Shown: positions 1-10,149, counted from the stretch's first letter. The stretch: DNA of 64,000 bases from Anaerococcus porci (GCF_009696575.1 NZ_VULQ01000002.1:237926-301925); one strand, 5' to 3'. Notes: a model not told the origin generated them from the sequence alone. Made by a program: numbers and translations.

Positions 1-1218
1 ACCTGGATTTGCATAAAAAGTTACATCCTTTAATATCTTATTTTTACCATCATATGAAAAGTCTACATGCTCAAAGTCAATTTTTCCTTCAAGCCTTTTA
101 TATTTTATTTCTCCATTAACTATCCTCTTCCAAGCGTAGATTCCTGTAAGGGTATTTTCTTCATGAAAGTTTCCATCTTTATCAATAGTTGCATGAACAA
201 GGTCTATATCTCCATCATCACTTTCAGCTTCCATATCAAGTATTTCAAATATACGATTAGCTCCTGCAATAGCTTGAGCCATAACATTCGCTTGTTGACT
301 TACTGTTGCAATTGGATTTTGTAATTGCCTTACATATGTTAGATATGTAGCAAGTGTGCCTACTGTCATTTGTCCAAGAATTGTTAAAACAGCTCCAACC
401 ATACATATTATGGCATAAGATATGTTGATACCATTTTTAAGAAAAGGCATTATCTTCCCCGTTATAGTATTAGCTTGCCAAATAAGCTCTCTTACTCTAT
501 CAGCCGTTTTATTGAACCTATCTTTTAAATTTTCTTCAAAGTTAAACACTTTTACAACTTTCTGACCTGAAAGAGTCTCTTCTATAAAACCATTCATCTT
601 TCCAAGTTCAACTTGATTTCTTGAAAATAGTCTTGTTGATTTTGTTATTATCTTTTTTAATATAAAAAGCATAAGACCTATGGTCAAAAGTGTAAGGATT
701 GTAAGCTTAAAGTTTATAACAAACATTATAGCAAAAGTTCCTATAAATAAAAGTAGTGATTGAAGAAGATTTGGGATAGATGATGATAGAGATTGACCTA
801 ACATATCTGTATCATTTGTAAACCTTGACATTATTTCCCCATGAGTATTTTGGTCGAAAAATTCTAATTCAAGACTTTGAATTTTCTCAAAAAGTTCATT
901 TCTTATATCTTTTATAGCTTTTTCACTTACCCTAACCATTAACCTTGAAAAAATAAGAGATGTTATAGCAGATATTATGAATAGCCCAACCATCATCAAA
1001 ACATTTTTCTTAAGTCCATCAATATTTGAATTTAAAATCATCTCGTCAATTGTCGGTTGAAGTAAAGACATACCCAAAATTTGAGTTAGGGTAGAAATTA
1101 TTACAGATATAATTACCACTATCATTTGCCACTTATAGTTGAAAAGATATTTTAATAATCTTACAATACCACCATTGAAAGAATTCTGATTTCTTGAGGA
1201 ATTTAATTTATTACTCAT
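1..1218 (-). CDS. ABC exporter half-transporter, second subunit (partial, runs off window)
   Basis: N-terminal about 406 residues of a multidrug-type ABC half-transporter. The start at 1218 overlaps the end of the upstream ABC gene (ATGAGTAA), so the two are translationally coupled. The visible part holds the transmembrane domain, with hydrophobic segments and a typical intracellular coupling region (EFFDQNTHGEIMSRF), and stops at the first strand of the nucleotide-binding domain (KIDFEHVDFSYDG). Together with the neighbour it should form a heterodimeric exporter of the LmrCD/TM287-288 type. The ATP-binding motifs of this subunit lie outside the window, so whether it carries the canonical catalytic site cannot be seen. 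Confidence 0.9.
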   Translation of the reverse strand, partial: MSNKLNSSRNQNSFNGGIVRLLKYLFNYKWQMIVVIISVIISTLTQILGMSLLQPTIDEMILNSNIDGLKKNVLMMVGLFIISAITSLIFSRLMVRVSEKAIKDIRNELFEKIQSLELEFFDQNTHGEIMSRFTNDTDMLGQSLSSSIPNLLQSLLLFIGTFAIMFVINFKLTILTLLTIGLMLFILKKIITKSTRLFSRNQVELGKMNGFIEETLSGQKVVKVFNFEENLKDRFNKTADRVRELIWQANTITGKIMPFLKNGINISYAIICMVGAVLTILGQMTVGTLATYLTYVRQLQNPIATVSQQANVMAQAIAGANRIFEILDMEAESDDGDIDLVHATIDKDGNFHEENTLTGIYAWKRIVNGEIKYKRLEGKIDFEHVDFSYDGKNKILKDVTFYANPG

Positions 1219-2974
1219 TTATATCACTTCCCTTCTGTTGCATATCGTAGGTTTTTCTATAAAATTCACTTTCCTTATAAAGTTCGTCGTGGCTACCTAT
1301 AGCCTCAATTCTACCTTCTCTCATAACCATAATCCTGTCACAGTGTCTAAATGAAGATACTCTTTGAGAGATTATGATTTTTGTAAGTTTATCAGAATAA
1401 GAATTTATTCCTTCAACTATTTGACTTTCAGTCTTTGTGTCTACTGCACTTGTAGAGTTATCTAAGATTAAAACTTTTGGCTTTTTTAAAAGTCCACGTG
1501 CTATACAAATTCTTTGTTTTTGTCCACCCGAAACACCTGTTCCACCTTGACCTAAAACTGACTGATATCCATCAGCTCTTTCTTTTATAAAGTCATGGGC
1601 GCAAGCAATTCTAGCAACCTTTTCTACTTCTTCAAAACTAGCTTCAGTATCGCCCCACCTAATGTTATCTTCAATCGTTCCTGAGAATAGGGTGTTTTTT
1701 TGTAAAACTATATTTACATCATTCCTAAGCTTTTTGATATCGTAATTTTTAACATTAACTCCACCAACTTTAACAACCCCTTCACTAACATCATAAAGTC
1801 TCGGTATAAGTTGGACAAGACTTGATTTTGCAGAACCAGTTGGTCCTAAAATACCTATGGACTCTCCCTCTTTTATATGGAGATTTATATTTTCTAAGGC
1901 ATAATTGTCAGAATCTTCTTTATATTTAAATGATACATTAGAAAAATCAATTGAGCCGTTTTCAACTTCAAGTCCATCAATTTTTTCGTGATTTTTCATA
2001 TATGGCTCATGTTCTATTACCTCTGCTACACGGACAACTCCTGGACTTGATGCCATCATTTGCATTAAAACCATAGAGATTCCTATAAAGGCAGCTAAAA
2101 GCATCATAGCATACATAATAAAACTCATTAACTCTCCTACTTGGATTTTGCCACTAATAATTTCATTACCACCAAACCACACAAGAGATGCCATTGTTCC
2201 AAACATTATTATATTTGCAATTGGACCAACATAACTCATTGCACCACTTGCCTTGTCTATTAGCTTATACATGGTAAAGTTTTGTTTTGCAAGTTTTTTA
2301 ATCTCAAAATCATCTCTAACAAATGACTTTACCACTCTTATATTTGCTAAAGATTCTTGAACAATAAGGTTTAGCTTATCAAATTCTTTTCTAAATTGTT
2401 TAAATCCAGGTATAGCCTTCGACATAGTGAAAAATATGGCTATTACTAAAAGTGGCATGGTAACTAAGAATAATAATGATAGCTTAGCTGATACATTTAC
2501 AGATAAAATTACGGCAACGATACCTGTAACTACAGTCTTAATTATAAATCTTGTTCCTAAAAATACTGAAAATATAATTTGTTGTATATCACTTGTAAGC
2601 CTTGTTATTAAAGATGAAGTTTGGAACTCTTCTAAATCCTCAAAACCATATTCTTGGATTTTACCAAATGCGAGCTTTCTTAGGTTTGCACCAAACCCTG
2701 AAGATGTTGCAGAAGCATGTTTTGTAGCAACCATACCTGCATACATACAAAATAGTGAAACTAAAATCATAACTGCACCTAAGATAAATGTCATCTTTAT
2801 ATCCGACTTACTTACTGCCATATCAATTATAAATGCCATTATGGTAGGTACAATAAGCTCTAGAATTGTCTCTATTGTTGTTGCAACCATAGAGATCTTG
2901 GCATTTTTCTTATACTCTCCAACAGCAGGCATCAAATATTTGAAATTGACAAAAAATTCCTTTAAACTATTCAA
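1211..2974 (-). CDS. ABC exporter half-transporter, degenerate-site subunit
   Basis: 587-residue fused membrane/ATPase half-transporter. Residues 1-330 are the six-helix transmembrane domain; the ATPase domain follows from about 345. Walker A reads GPTGSAKSS, with Ala where Gly is expected; the signature VSGGQKQR is intact; Walker B is VLILDN, with Asn replacing the catalytic Glu; the switch His is replaced (IIISQR). Such losses are typical of the non-hydrolysing subunit of heterodimeric exporters, which fits the coupled second subunit downstream. Its start overlaps the stop of the MarR gene (2971), so the three genes form one operon. The exported substrate is unknown. Confidence 0.92.
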   Translation of the reverse strand: MNSLKEFFVNFKYLMPAVGEYKKNAKISMVATTIETILELIVPTIMAFIIDMAVSKSDIKMTFILGAVMILVSLFCMYAGMVATKHASATSSGFGANLRKLAFGKIQEYGFEDLEEFQTSSLITRLTSDIQQIIFSVFLGTRFIIKTVVTGIVAVILSVNVSAKLSLLFLVTMPLLVIAIFFTMSKAIPGFKQFRKEFDKLNLIVQESLANIRVVKSFVRDDFEIKKLAKQNFTMYKLIDKASGAMSYVGPIANIIMFGTMASLVWFGGNEIISGKIQVGELMSFIMYAMMLLAAFIGISMVLMQMMASSPGVVRVAEVIEHEPYMKNHEKIDGLEVENGSIDFSNVSFKYKEDSDNYALENINLHIKEGESIGILGPTGSAKSSLVQLIPRLYDVSEGVVKVGGVNVKNYDIKKLRNDVNIVLQKNTLFSGTIEDNIRWGDTEASFEEVEKVARIACAHDFIKERADGYQSVLGQGGTGVSGGQKQRICIARGLLKKPKVLILDNSTSAVDTKTESQIVEGINSYSDKLTKIIISQRVSSFRHCDRIMVMREGRIEAIGSHDELYKESEFYRKTYDMQQKGSDINE

Positions 2975-3414
2975 ATTACCTCCCTATTTACTTCCATTAA
3001 AATTTCAGCAAGTTCAGAAAAGTCATCTGCCATCTTCTTTATCTTTTCTTCCCCCAACCTATCATAAAGTTTTGCATTAAATTCGATAAGTGGATTAAGA
3101 TAATTTCTGGCATATTGTTTTCCTTTTTCTGTCAAAACTAAAATTTTAAGTCTCTTGTCACTTTCATCAGTGACTGTTTTTACATATTCTTTTTCACATA
3201 ATTCCATAATTATATTATTTATAGTTTGTTTGGCAACAGCCATTTTTTCTACAATCATAGATTGGCTTACACCTTTCTCATAAATTAGGGTTAAAAAAAT
3301 AGCAGTCTTTATGCCATTAGCATTCATATCTTTGAAGCTTTGGCTTTTTAATCCCTGCACTTTCCTAATTAGAGAAAACAACTTAAAAATATAAAGTGAT
3401 TTTTGATTTTCCAT
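2971..3414 (-). CDS. MarR-family transcriptional regulator
   Basis: 147-residue winged-helix protein, the usual MarR size. The recognition-helix region around residues 50-75 (GVSQSMIVEKMAVAKQTINN) and the wing (VKTVTDESDKRLKILVLTEKG) match the family. It is the first gene of an operon with the two ABC exporter subunits and overlaps the next start by four bases. A 16-bp near-palindrome sits between its -35 and -10, so it probably represses itself and the exporter until a ligand binds. The ligand cannot be deduced. Confidence 0.92.
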   Translation of the reverse strand: MENQKSLYIFKLFSLIRKVQGLKSQSFKDMNANGIKTAIFLTLIYEKGVSQSMIVEKMAVAKQTINNIIMELCEKEYVKTVTDESDKRLKILVLTEKGKQYARNYLNPLIEFNAKLYDRLGEEKIKKMADDFSELAEILMEVNREVI

Positions 3415-3442
3415 CTATATCCTTTCTATAATCATATATATT

Positions 3443-3470
3443 ACTATAGTCCTAAAATGGACTTTGTCAA
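3443..3470 (-). promoter_or_regulatory. Promoter and likely MarR operator
   Basis: Minus-strand promoter TTGACA (3470-3465), 16-bp spacer, TATAGT (3448-3443). The spacer holds the inverted repeat AGTCCTAAAATGGACT (3448-3463, plus-strand reading), well placed for MarR to block RNA polymerase. Autoregulation is inferred from position. Confidence 0.7.
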
Positions 3471-3515
3471 TAGCCATGTTGAATTTTTGTTGTATAATAG
3501 CACTTGAGGTGAAAT

Positions 3516-4427
3516 ATGATAAATTATTTAAAAGAATTAAATATAGATGATAAATTAATAGAAAAAATTATGGATTTTAGAGATAGCAATGATATAGAGG
3601 ATAAAGATCAAGAAAGGATAAGAAAACCTGAATTTAAATATTATGGTAAAAATATATTAAATAAGGCAATAACTGCAATCTTATCTGGTGAAAATATTCT
3701 TTTATCAGGTCCAAAAGCAACAGGTAAAAATATCCTTGCCCAAAATCTTTCCTATATTTTTAACAGACCTTCACGGGATATTTCCTTTCATGTAAATACC
3801 GATTATAATTCTCTTATTGGTGCTGATACATTTAAAGATGGAAAAGTAGTGTTTAGAAAAGGACCAGTATATGAATGTGCAATGAAAGGCGGCTTTGGAG
3901 TCTTAGATGAGATAAATATGGCAAAAAATGAAGCTATATCGGTTCTTCATGCAACACTTGATCACAGGAGAATTATAGATATTCCTGGTTATGATAAGAT
4001 TCAACTTCATGACAAGACAAGGTTTATTGCAACAATGAACTATGGTTATGTTGGAACACGCGAGATAAATGAAGCTCTTGCTTCAAGATTTATGGTAATA
4101 AATATGCCTAATATTACTAGGGAGAATTTAAAATCTCTACTATTAGACAAATTCCCAAAACTTAAAGAAAAATACCTTAATACTTTTATAGATATATTTG
4201 AATCTCTACAAGAAAAAAGCGAAAATTCTGAAATTTCTACTAAGTCTGTAGATTTAAGAGGCCTTATTTCAGCAATAGAAACAATGAGAATTGGTCTTAA
4301 CCCTTATGATGCCATAGAGATGGGGCTTATCAACAAGTCATTTGATGAATTTGAAAGAGAAATTGTAAGAGATACAATTGATAATAAACTACCAAAAAAT
4401 ATATATGAGAGCGTCTTTAATGACTGA
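3516..4427 (+). CDS. MoxR-type AAA+ ATPase
   Basis: 303-residue AAA+ ATPase of the MoxR/CbbQ type. Walker A is GPKATGKN (residues about 67-74), Walker B is GVLDEINMA (about 129-137), and the sensor-1 region is FIATMNYGYVG. MoxR ATPases work as chaperones with a VWA-domain partner to insert cofactors or remodel complexes; that partner is the overlapping downstream gene. A TATAAT at about 3493 precedes the gene, which diverges from marR. The client protein is not evident from the neighbourhood. Confidence 0.9.
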   Translation: MINYLKELNIDDKLIEKIMDFRDSNDIEDKDQERIRKPEFKYYGKNILNKAITAILSGENILLSGPKATGKNILAQNLSYIFNRPSRDISFHVNTDYNSLIGADTFKDGKVVFRKGPVYECAMKGGFGVLDEINMAKNEAISVLHATLDHRRIIDIPGYDKIQLHDKTRFIATMNYGYVGTREINEALASRFMVINMPNITRENLKSLLLDKFPKLKEKYLNTFIDIFESLQEKSENSEISTKSVDLRGLISAIETMRIGLNPYDAIEMGLINKSFDEFEREIVRDTIDNKLPKNIYESVFND

Positions 4428-6144
4428 TACTTTTGAAAAATTAAGGGCTATGAACGTTATTTGGGATTATGCTGGTGATTATTCAATCTTTCCAAAAAAT
4501 TACTATCCAATGGATGAAAATTATAAAAATATAATAGAAGGTTTCAAATTTAAAAATTTTAGACTTGACCTATTTTCATCCTTTTTCTCTTATCTTAAAA
4601 ATGATAATCCATTTTTTGAAGAATTTAAAAATATTAGCCTACTTTTATTAGATGACTTAGCTTTTAGAAAGCTTAAAGAAAGAAATTTAGTGATAGAAGA
4701 TTTGAGAAAATCTTATGCTAATTTTATCCTCAATAAATATAGATATAAAAAAGAAACTGAAAATGTATTTGAACAGATTGAAAAAGCCTACTATGAAAAA
4801 GTATTTGGTAGGACTATAAAAGAGGGAAAAATTGTAAGAGATTTTTATAAAGAGCTTTTTTCAATAAATACTTACAAAAGTCCTGAGATTATAAAAGATT
4901 TGGATGTGCTTTTTAAAAAATACTTTTTGTTTGAAAGATTTGAACAATATAATGAACTCTTTGATCAAATGATTGAAGAAGAAAAACCCAAAAATTTTGA
5001 TAAAGAGGATTTAGATGATTCTGAGATTGAAAAAAATATAAATGACCAATTTGAAATCCAATCTGCAGAATTTAATGGATATATATATTTTGAAGAAAAA
5101 AAGAAAGATACTAATAAGGATATCTTTATATTTGAAGGGGATGATAAGAAAAATAAAAGAGAAGATAATTTCATAGAAGATTTTTATGGAAAACTTTCTA
5201 TAAGTAAGAAAAGACAAGAACTTCTAGAAAGAGAACTTGCTAAAGGAATCCATAAAGGTAAAAAACTATACTTTACAAATGGAGAATACACAGACAGTCC
5301 AAATGCTAGATTTAATCAAAAGATTAGAAAAAAACAAAGTGATAAAAATAAAAAATATATAGAAATAAACCTATCTATAAATAATAGAGCTATAAATGAG
5401 CTTAAAAGAACTATAGAAAATTCACTTTCTAACTATGAAGAAGATGAGCTTTATAGGAAAAACTATGGACTTCTTGATTCAATAAATGTTTGGAAAGCAG
5501 AAATTTTAAATGACTCTAAAATCTTTTTTTCAAATAATAAAGATCCTAAGCCTAAATTTCAAATTGATTTATTAATAGATGGATCAGCTAGCCAAATAAA
5601 AAGACAAGAAGTTGTGGCAGATCAAGCTTATATAATTGCAAGTGCTATGGACAAAGTCAACATTCCTATAAGAATCATGTCTTTTTCAACCCTAAGAGAC
5701 TACACAGTATTTAATCTTTATAGGGACTATAAGGATAAAGGGAAAAATGACAAAATATTTAACTTTTTTGCATCAGGTTCTAATAGAGATGGTTTAGCCT
5801 TTAAGACTATTCATAAACTTATTAATGAAAATATGGATGAAAATGTAAGAAAAATTCTTATAATTCTTTCAGACGGTAGACCAAATGATGAAAAACACAA
5901 TATAAATAATGTAAATGCCAAGATAAAAGATCAATATATAGAAAAAAAGGCTGTAGATGATACTGCAAAAGAAATTAGAAAGCTTAAAAGTGATAGGATA
6001 AGTGTCCTTGGTGTTTTTACAGGTGAAGATGAAGATATAGAAAATGCCAAACTAATATATGGAACTGATTTTTGTAGAATTACTAAACTTGAAAATTTTT
6101 CAAAAGTTGTATCAATATATATGAAAAATATAATGACAAATTAA
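4420..6144 (+). CDS. VWA-domain protein, partner of MoxR
   Basis: 574 residues from the ATG at 4420, which overlaps the moxR stop (ATGACTGA); an upstream in-frame start at 4378 would lie inside moxR and is less likely. The N-terminal 350 residues are charged and helical. A von Willebrand factor A domain occupies about residues 375-574, with a modified metal site (IDLLIDGSASQ, so D-G-S-A-S rather than D-x-S-x-S) and a late strand (ILIILSDGRPND). This resembles CbbO/NorD-like partners of MoxR ATPases. Substrate unknown. Confidence 0.85.
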   Translation: MTDTFEKLRAMNVIWDYAGDYSIFPKNYYPMDENYKNIIEGFKFKNFRLDLFSSFFSYLKNDNPFFEEFKNISLLLLDDLAFRKLKERNLVIEDLRKSYANFILNKYRYKKETENVFEQIEKAYYEKVFGRTIKEGKIVRDFYKELFSINTYKSPEIIKDLDVLFKKYFLFERFEQYNELFDQMIEEEKPKNFDKEDLDDSEIEKNINDQFEIQSAEFNGYIYFEEKKKDTNKDIFIFEGDDKKNKREDNFIEDFYGKLSISKKRQELLERELAKGIHKGKKLYFTNGEYTDSPNARFNQKIRKKQSDKNKKYIEINLSINNRAINELKRTIENSLSNYEEDELYRKNYGLLDSINVWKAEILNDSKIFFSNNKDPKPKFQIDLLIDGSASQIKRQEVVADQAYIIASAMDKVNIPIRIMSFSTLRDYTVFNLYRDYKDKGKNDKIFNFFASGSNRDGLAFKTIHKLINENMDENVRKILIILSDGRPNDEKHNINNVNAKIKDQYIEKKAVDDTAKEIRKLKSDRISVLGVFTGEDEDIENAKLIYGTDFCRITKLENFSKVVSIYMKNIMTN

Positions 6145-6171
6145 AAGACTGAAAAGACGGATTATTTAATC

Positions 6172-7282
6172 TGAACTGACCCCCAAAAGTTAGACCAAAA
6201 AACTAACTAGAGGAGGTCAGTTTTTTAATGGCAAAATACAGTACAGAATTTAAAGTGATGGTCGTAAAAGAGTATCTAAAAAACACAATAGGATACAGTC
6301 AATTAGCTAAAAATATAAAATACCACAAGAATGCATAGTAAGGAAATGGGTAAATGCGTACAAATCTCAAGGCTATGAAGGACTAAAATCAAAAAACGAG
6401 GAAGACCTTCAAATATGCCTAAAAAAATCAAACTAAGAACGAAGAAAAAAAGATATTAGAAATCAGAAAAAAATCCAAACTATGGATATAGAAGAATAAC
6501 AGCAATGTTAAAAAGATTAGGATTAATCATAAACAAAAAGAAAGTACAAAGACTAGTACAAAAACTAAAAATACAAGTAAAGAGCTTTTCCAAAAAAACA
6601 AGAAAATATTCATTATACAGAGGAACTGTAGGCAAGATAGCAGAAAACAAAATAAAAAGATCTTTTAAAACAAATAAACCATATACACAAATAATAACAG
6701 ATACAACAGAATTCAAGTATTTAGAAAAGGATAAATCAGGCACATATCAAATAAAGAAACTTTATCTAAATCCATATCTAGACATGTACAACAGCGAGAT
6801 ATTAAGCTACGAAATATCAAAAAATCCAAATCTAGAACCAATATTAAAAGCCCTAGATAAAGCAATAGAAAAAACCAATGAAAACAAAGAAGAGAGAATA
6901 TTTCATTCAGATCAAAGATGGGCATATCAAGTAAAACAATACACAACCAAATTAAAGTCAAATGGAATAACTCAATCAATGTCAAGAAAAGGCAATTGAT
7001 TAGACAACTCACCAATGGAAAACTTCTTTGGAATTTTAAAACAAGAAATATATTATGGTAGAAAATTCTATTCATATGAACAATTAAAAGAAACAATAGA
7101 AAAATATATTAATATTACAACGAAAAAAGAATAAAAGAGAAATTAGGATATTTAAGTCCAGTAGAATTTAGAAAAAAGAATGCAGCATGAAAATTTTCCT
7201 ATCCCTAGGGGTAGGAAAGGTAAATAAATACCAGAGTAAGTAAAAACTCAATCTGGTATTTGGTACAACTTTTTGGGTCGCC
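6172..7282 (+). mobile_element. Degenerate IS3-family (IS150-like) insertion sequence
   Basis: Ends are imperfect inverted repeats (TGAACTGACCCCCAAAAGTT on the left; complement of AACTTTTTGGGTCGCC on the right). It is flanked by the direct repeat TTAATC (6166-6171 and 7283-7288), read as the target duplication, though six bases is long for IS3. It carries a two-frame transposase of the IS150 group with several inactivating changes. An internal palindrome with CCTATCCCTAGGGGTAGG lies near 7198-7218. Confidence 0.8.
6228..7190 (+). pseudogene. IS150-type transposase, orfA/orfB remnants
   Basis: OrfA begins MAKYSTEFK and keeps 36 residues before a frameshift and stop; the rest of its HTH continues in another frame (RKWVNAYKSQGYEGL). 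OrfB keeps the catalytic core: TDTTEF, FHSDQ and, after an in-frame TGA where the family has the Cys of GNCLDNSP, PMENFFG with the Glu. A second frame break follows near 7110. The DDE residues are recognisable but no single frame encodes a working protein. Confidence 0.88.
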
Positions 7283-7308
7283 TTAATCCTTTTTTCAGTC
7301 TTTTTTTA

Positions 7309-8835
7309 TTATTTCTTTTTTAAAAATCTATGGTAAATATGGTTTACAAGCTTCATTACCTCTGGAATTCTCGCCAAGAGTATGGTAAATAAATAAAAAA
7401 TACCAGCTATAATTATGGATATAAATAAACTAATTACATAGCCTAATTTAGGGTTCAAGCTTTTATATAAAAAGTGAGCAATAAGACCCATCATTATAGA
7501 TAATATTGCAATTTTTATTAATGATCTTAGGCTGGTTTTAAAATTCATAGACCCAAAATTATCTCTAAACTTATAAAATATCATCAAGGCTCCAAGACCT
7601 GCAGAAAATGTTGTAGCTAGTGCAAGACCTTCTAATCCAAACACCTTAAGTAAAATGTAGTTAAATATAACATTTATTATTTGTTGAATAACCACAATTA
7701 TAACTGGAGTCTTGGAATCTCCTACTGCATAAAATCCCTTATCTATTACATCAGATAAGGACTGAAATATTACAAATGGTGCATACATTACAAGCATTGA
7801 TGCTGTTTTTATAACTGAATCATCATCAAAGGCTCCTCTTTGAAATACCAACCTGATTATAGGTTCAGATAGGCTCATCATTCCAAGAGTTGCTGGAATT
7901 ACTAAAAGCATAGTCGTAACTATAGCAGATTTTAAATGAATTTTCATATTTCTAATATCTCCACTTTGTCCAAGATTTGAAATAGTTGGAAATATAGATG
8001 TGGTCACTGAAACTGTAATAACACCTGTTATAAGAGCAAGTAAGGTTTTTGAAAATCTTAGAAATGATATTGAAGCATTCCCAAAAAAGTAAGATGCCAT
8101 AGAGTTATCTACTGTAAGAGATATTTCACCTGCAGCTGAAGAAACTATAACCGGAACTGCTATCATTATTAGTGATTTTATATACTTATTATGTATATCT
8201 ATTTTATTAATATGCCTATATCCATGCTCTCTTGCAGTTTTAGGAAATAATATATATTGTAATGCATTACCGAGAAGACAACCTACAGCAAGAAAATATG
8301 GGTTTTTGCTAAGACCACTTACTATAGTAAAAGCTATGATAATTACATTCATTATTATTCCTGTAATTGCTGGAATAAAAAAATTACCCTTTAAATTTAG
8401 ATATCCCCTAAATACAGCAGAATAAAGGTATGCAAATATCGCAAACATTATTATCCTTGTGAATATAACTGCCATATCTAAAAGGTCACCTTCAAGATCA
8501 GGCGAAAATATCTTACAAAATATCCTTGCAAAAATAAAGCCAAATACTACTGCAACAAGTCCAAATATCATAAGTATATTAAAAATATTTGAAGTAAACT
8601 CTTCTGCTGCAGCTTCTCCCTCTTCATTTTTAGCCTTGGTATATATGGGTATGAATCCATAAATAATACCACTTGCAACAAAGTTTGCTATAACTACTGG
8701 TAGAGTATTTGCTACAGCATAAATCGCTACAACATCCCCTGTACCATAAAAATATGCCATTACAGATTCCCTAGCAAAGCCAAATACTTTGGATAGAATT
8801 GTAACTAACATTAACATAAAAGCAGTTTGTCCCAT
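7309..8835 (-). CDS. murJ: Lipid II flippase MurJ (MviN family)
   Basis: 508 residues with about 14 hydrophobic segments and no soluble domain, the usual MurJ length. The N-terminus (TILSKVFGFARESVMAYFYG) is the conserved first helix of the family, where the Arg contacts lipid II. It should flip the peptidoglycan precursor across the membrane. The gene is monocistronic, divergent from nothing nearby, and ends at the terminator shared with the converging VWA gene. A 115-bp gap with a terminator separates it from the vanY-like gene. Confidence 0.92.
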   Translation of the reverse strand: MGQTAFMLMLVTILSKVFGFARESVMAYFYGTGDVVAIYAVANTLPVVIANFVASGIIYGFIPIYTKAKNEEGEAAAEEFTSNIFNILMIFGLVAVVFGFIFARIFCKIFSPDLEGDLLDMAVIFTRIIMFAIFAYLYSAVFRGYLNLKGNFFIPAITGIIMNVIIIAFTIVSGLSKNPYFLAVGCLLGNALQYILFPKTAREHGYRHINKIDIHNKYIKSLIMIAVPVIVSSAAGEISLTVDNSMASYFFGNASISFLRFSKTLLALITGVITVSVTTSIFPTISNLGQSGDIRNMKIHLKSAIVTTMLLVIPATLGMMSLSEPIIRLVFQRGAFDDDSVIKTASMLVMYAPFVIFQSLSDVIDKGFYAVGDSKTPVIIVVIQQIINVIFNYILLKVFGLEGLALATTFSAGLGALMIFYKFRDNFGSMNFKTSLRSLIKIAILSIMMGLIAHFLYKSLNPKLGYVISLFISIIIAGIFYLFTILLARIPEVMKLVNHIYHRFLKKK

Positions 8836-8915
8836 AATTACCTCTCTTTAATTATAAAATTTATTATAATTTAGTATCACTTAGATATTATATCAAATTA
8901 TAATAATAAATTAAA

Positions 8916-8946
8916 AATAAGCACAAGAATTCCTTCCTGTGCTTTA
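8916..8946 (-). terminator. Terminator of the VanY-like gene
   Basis: Minus-strand hairpin AAAGCACAGG...CTTGTGCTT followed by ATTTTTAATTT, directly after the stop codon at 8951. Confidence 0.75.
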
Positions 8947-8950
8947 ATTT

Positions 8951-9949
8951 TTATTTGATTTTCAAATATTCCTCAAGTGAAAGGTTATTATCATACATAT
9001 ATTTGGCATTTTCTACACCAACATACCTAAAGTGCCAACACCTTTCCTTGTGCTTTGTAATAGACTCTTTTTCTTTTGGATATCTTTCTATAAAACCATA
9101 CTTATAAGCATTTTCCTTAAGCCACTTATATTCATCTGTATCTTTGAACTTTTCAGAATATTTATTATCCTCATCAGTAAAAAAGTCAAAAGCTGTACCT
9201 GTTTGATGTTCACTTGTAAAAGGTAAATCTTTATCTACATGGTCTTGATTATTTAATTTTTCTTCTGTCTCTGGAAGTCTATAATCGGATGCAACTCTTA
9301 AATCTAGACCTTCTCTTTGCATATTATTAATCATAGTAGCTAGGGCACTCTTACTTGTAGCATCAAGTCCTGGTCTAAAGTCTTTTGGCAAGGGATTGTT
9401 CTCATTTACAAAAACTATTCCCTTTATTACATTTATTTGACTTTCCTCATCTAATTTAGATAATCCATATCTATTTACATAGTAAAAATTGTCACCAACT
9501 TTAATTTTAGAAAAAGAGTTTTCAGTTCCATAGTAAGCTACATAATCTCCCTTTTCAATAACTTGGTCAGTTTTTGTAAAATCTTCTGGTTTTTGATAAC
9601 AATATTGGGTATTTAAAGCTCTTACAAATGATTTTTGAACATTTTCATATCCATCATTTTCAATTTTAAGCCCATCTTTTACTTCAACTTTCTCAAAGCC
9701 AAGTGGTGTTGCTATTTGAGTTTTAGTTTCTTTCTTTTTTTCAATCTCATCTTTCTTATTTGCTTGTGCTGTTCTATTTTCAACACTTCTTCTTATTGGA
9801 ATTTCTGTTTTATCAGAGTTTAAATCTATGTTAAAGGCAGCGGTTAAAAGTCCTATGCCTATTCCTACTTTTATTATCTTATTTTTTAGTCTTTTCTTTT
9901 TTTCTCTTCTTTTTTTGCGTCTTAAATCTCTAATGCTTTTATTAGCCAT
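8951..9949 (-). CDS. Membrane-anchored D-Ala-D-Ala carboxypeptidase (VanY/M15B family)
   Basis: 332 residues. A very basic N-terminus (RRKKRREKKKRLKNK) precedes one membrane segment (about 27-42), then a linker and a C-terminal peptidase M15B domain from about residue 190. The zinc-site motif SEHQTGTAFD and the final CWHFRYV are present, with the SDYR motif before them. It should trim the terminal D-Ala of peptidoglycan stem peptides outside the membrane. Alone in its transcription unit; nothing here suggests a vancomycin-resistance cluster. Confidence 0.88.
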   Translation of the reverse strand: MANKSIRDLRRKKRREKKKRLKNKIIKVGIGIGLLTAAFNIDLNSDKTEIPIRRSVENRTAQANKKDEIEKKKETKTQIATPLGFEKVEVKDGLKIENDGYENVQKSFVRALNTQYCYQKPEDFTKTDQVIEKGDYVAYYGTENSFSKIKVGDNFYYVNRYGLSKLDEESQINVIKGIVFVNENNPLPKDFRPGLDATSKSALATMINNMQREGLDLRVASDYRLPETEEKLNNQDHVDKDLPFTSEHQTGTAFDFFTDEDNKYSEKFKDTDEYKWLKENAYKYGFIERYPKEKESITKHKERCWHFRYVGVENAKYMYDNNLSLEEYLKIK

Positions 9950-10149
9950 TCTTTTATCTTCCTTACATTTATTTCAATATAATAAAAATTTACATCTAAA
10001 GGGAAATTTTTAAATAAACTATAAATATATTTCAATTTATAAGTAAAATTCATTTAAAAATTTATTAAATATTTCTTCAAATCTATTATAACACAAGTAA
10101 GAATAAATATATAGACTATAATCATATTTTATCGAATATTTTTTTAAAA

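Larger units (their letters stand above)
6146..7308. terminator. Bidirectional terminator split by an IS element
   Basis: Left arm AAAAGACTGAAAAGAC then GGATTA ends at 6171; right arm TAATCC then TTTTTTCAGTCTTTTTTT begins at 7283. Removing the IS and one copy of the TTAATC repeat gives GGATTA-TT-TAATCC flanked by AAAGACTGAAAA and TTTTTTCAGTCTTT: an almost perfect hairpin that would end both the VWA gene (+) and murJ (-). Confidence 0.7.

Noticed and set aside
6145..7096. Minus-strand frames in the IS region (e.g. 6480-6743, 6713-7096)
   Set aside because: Low-complexity shadows of the transposase remnant, without RBS or family features.
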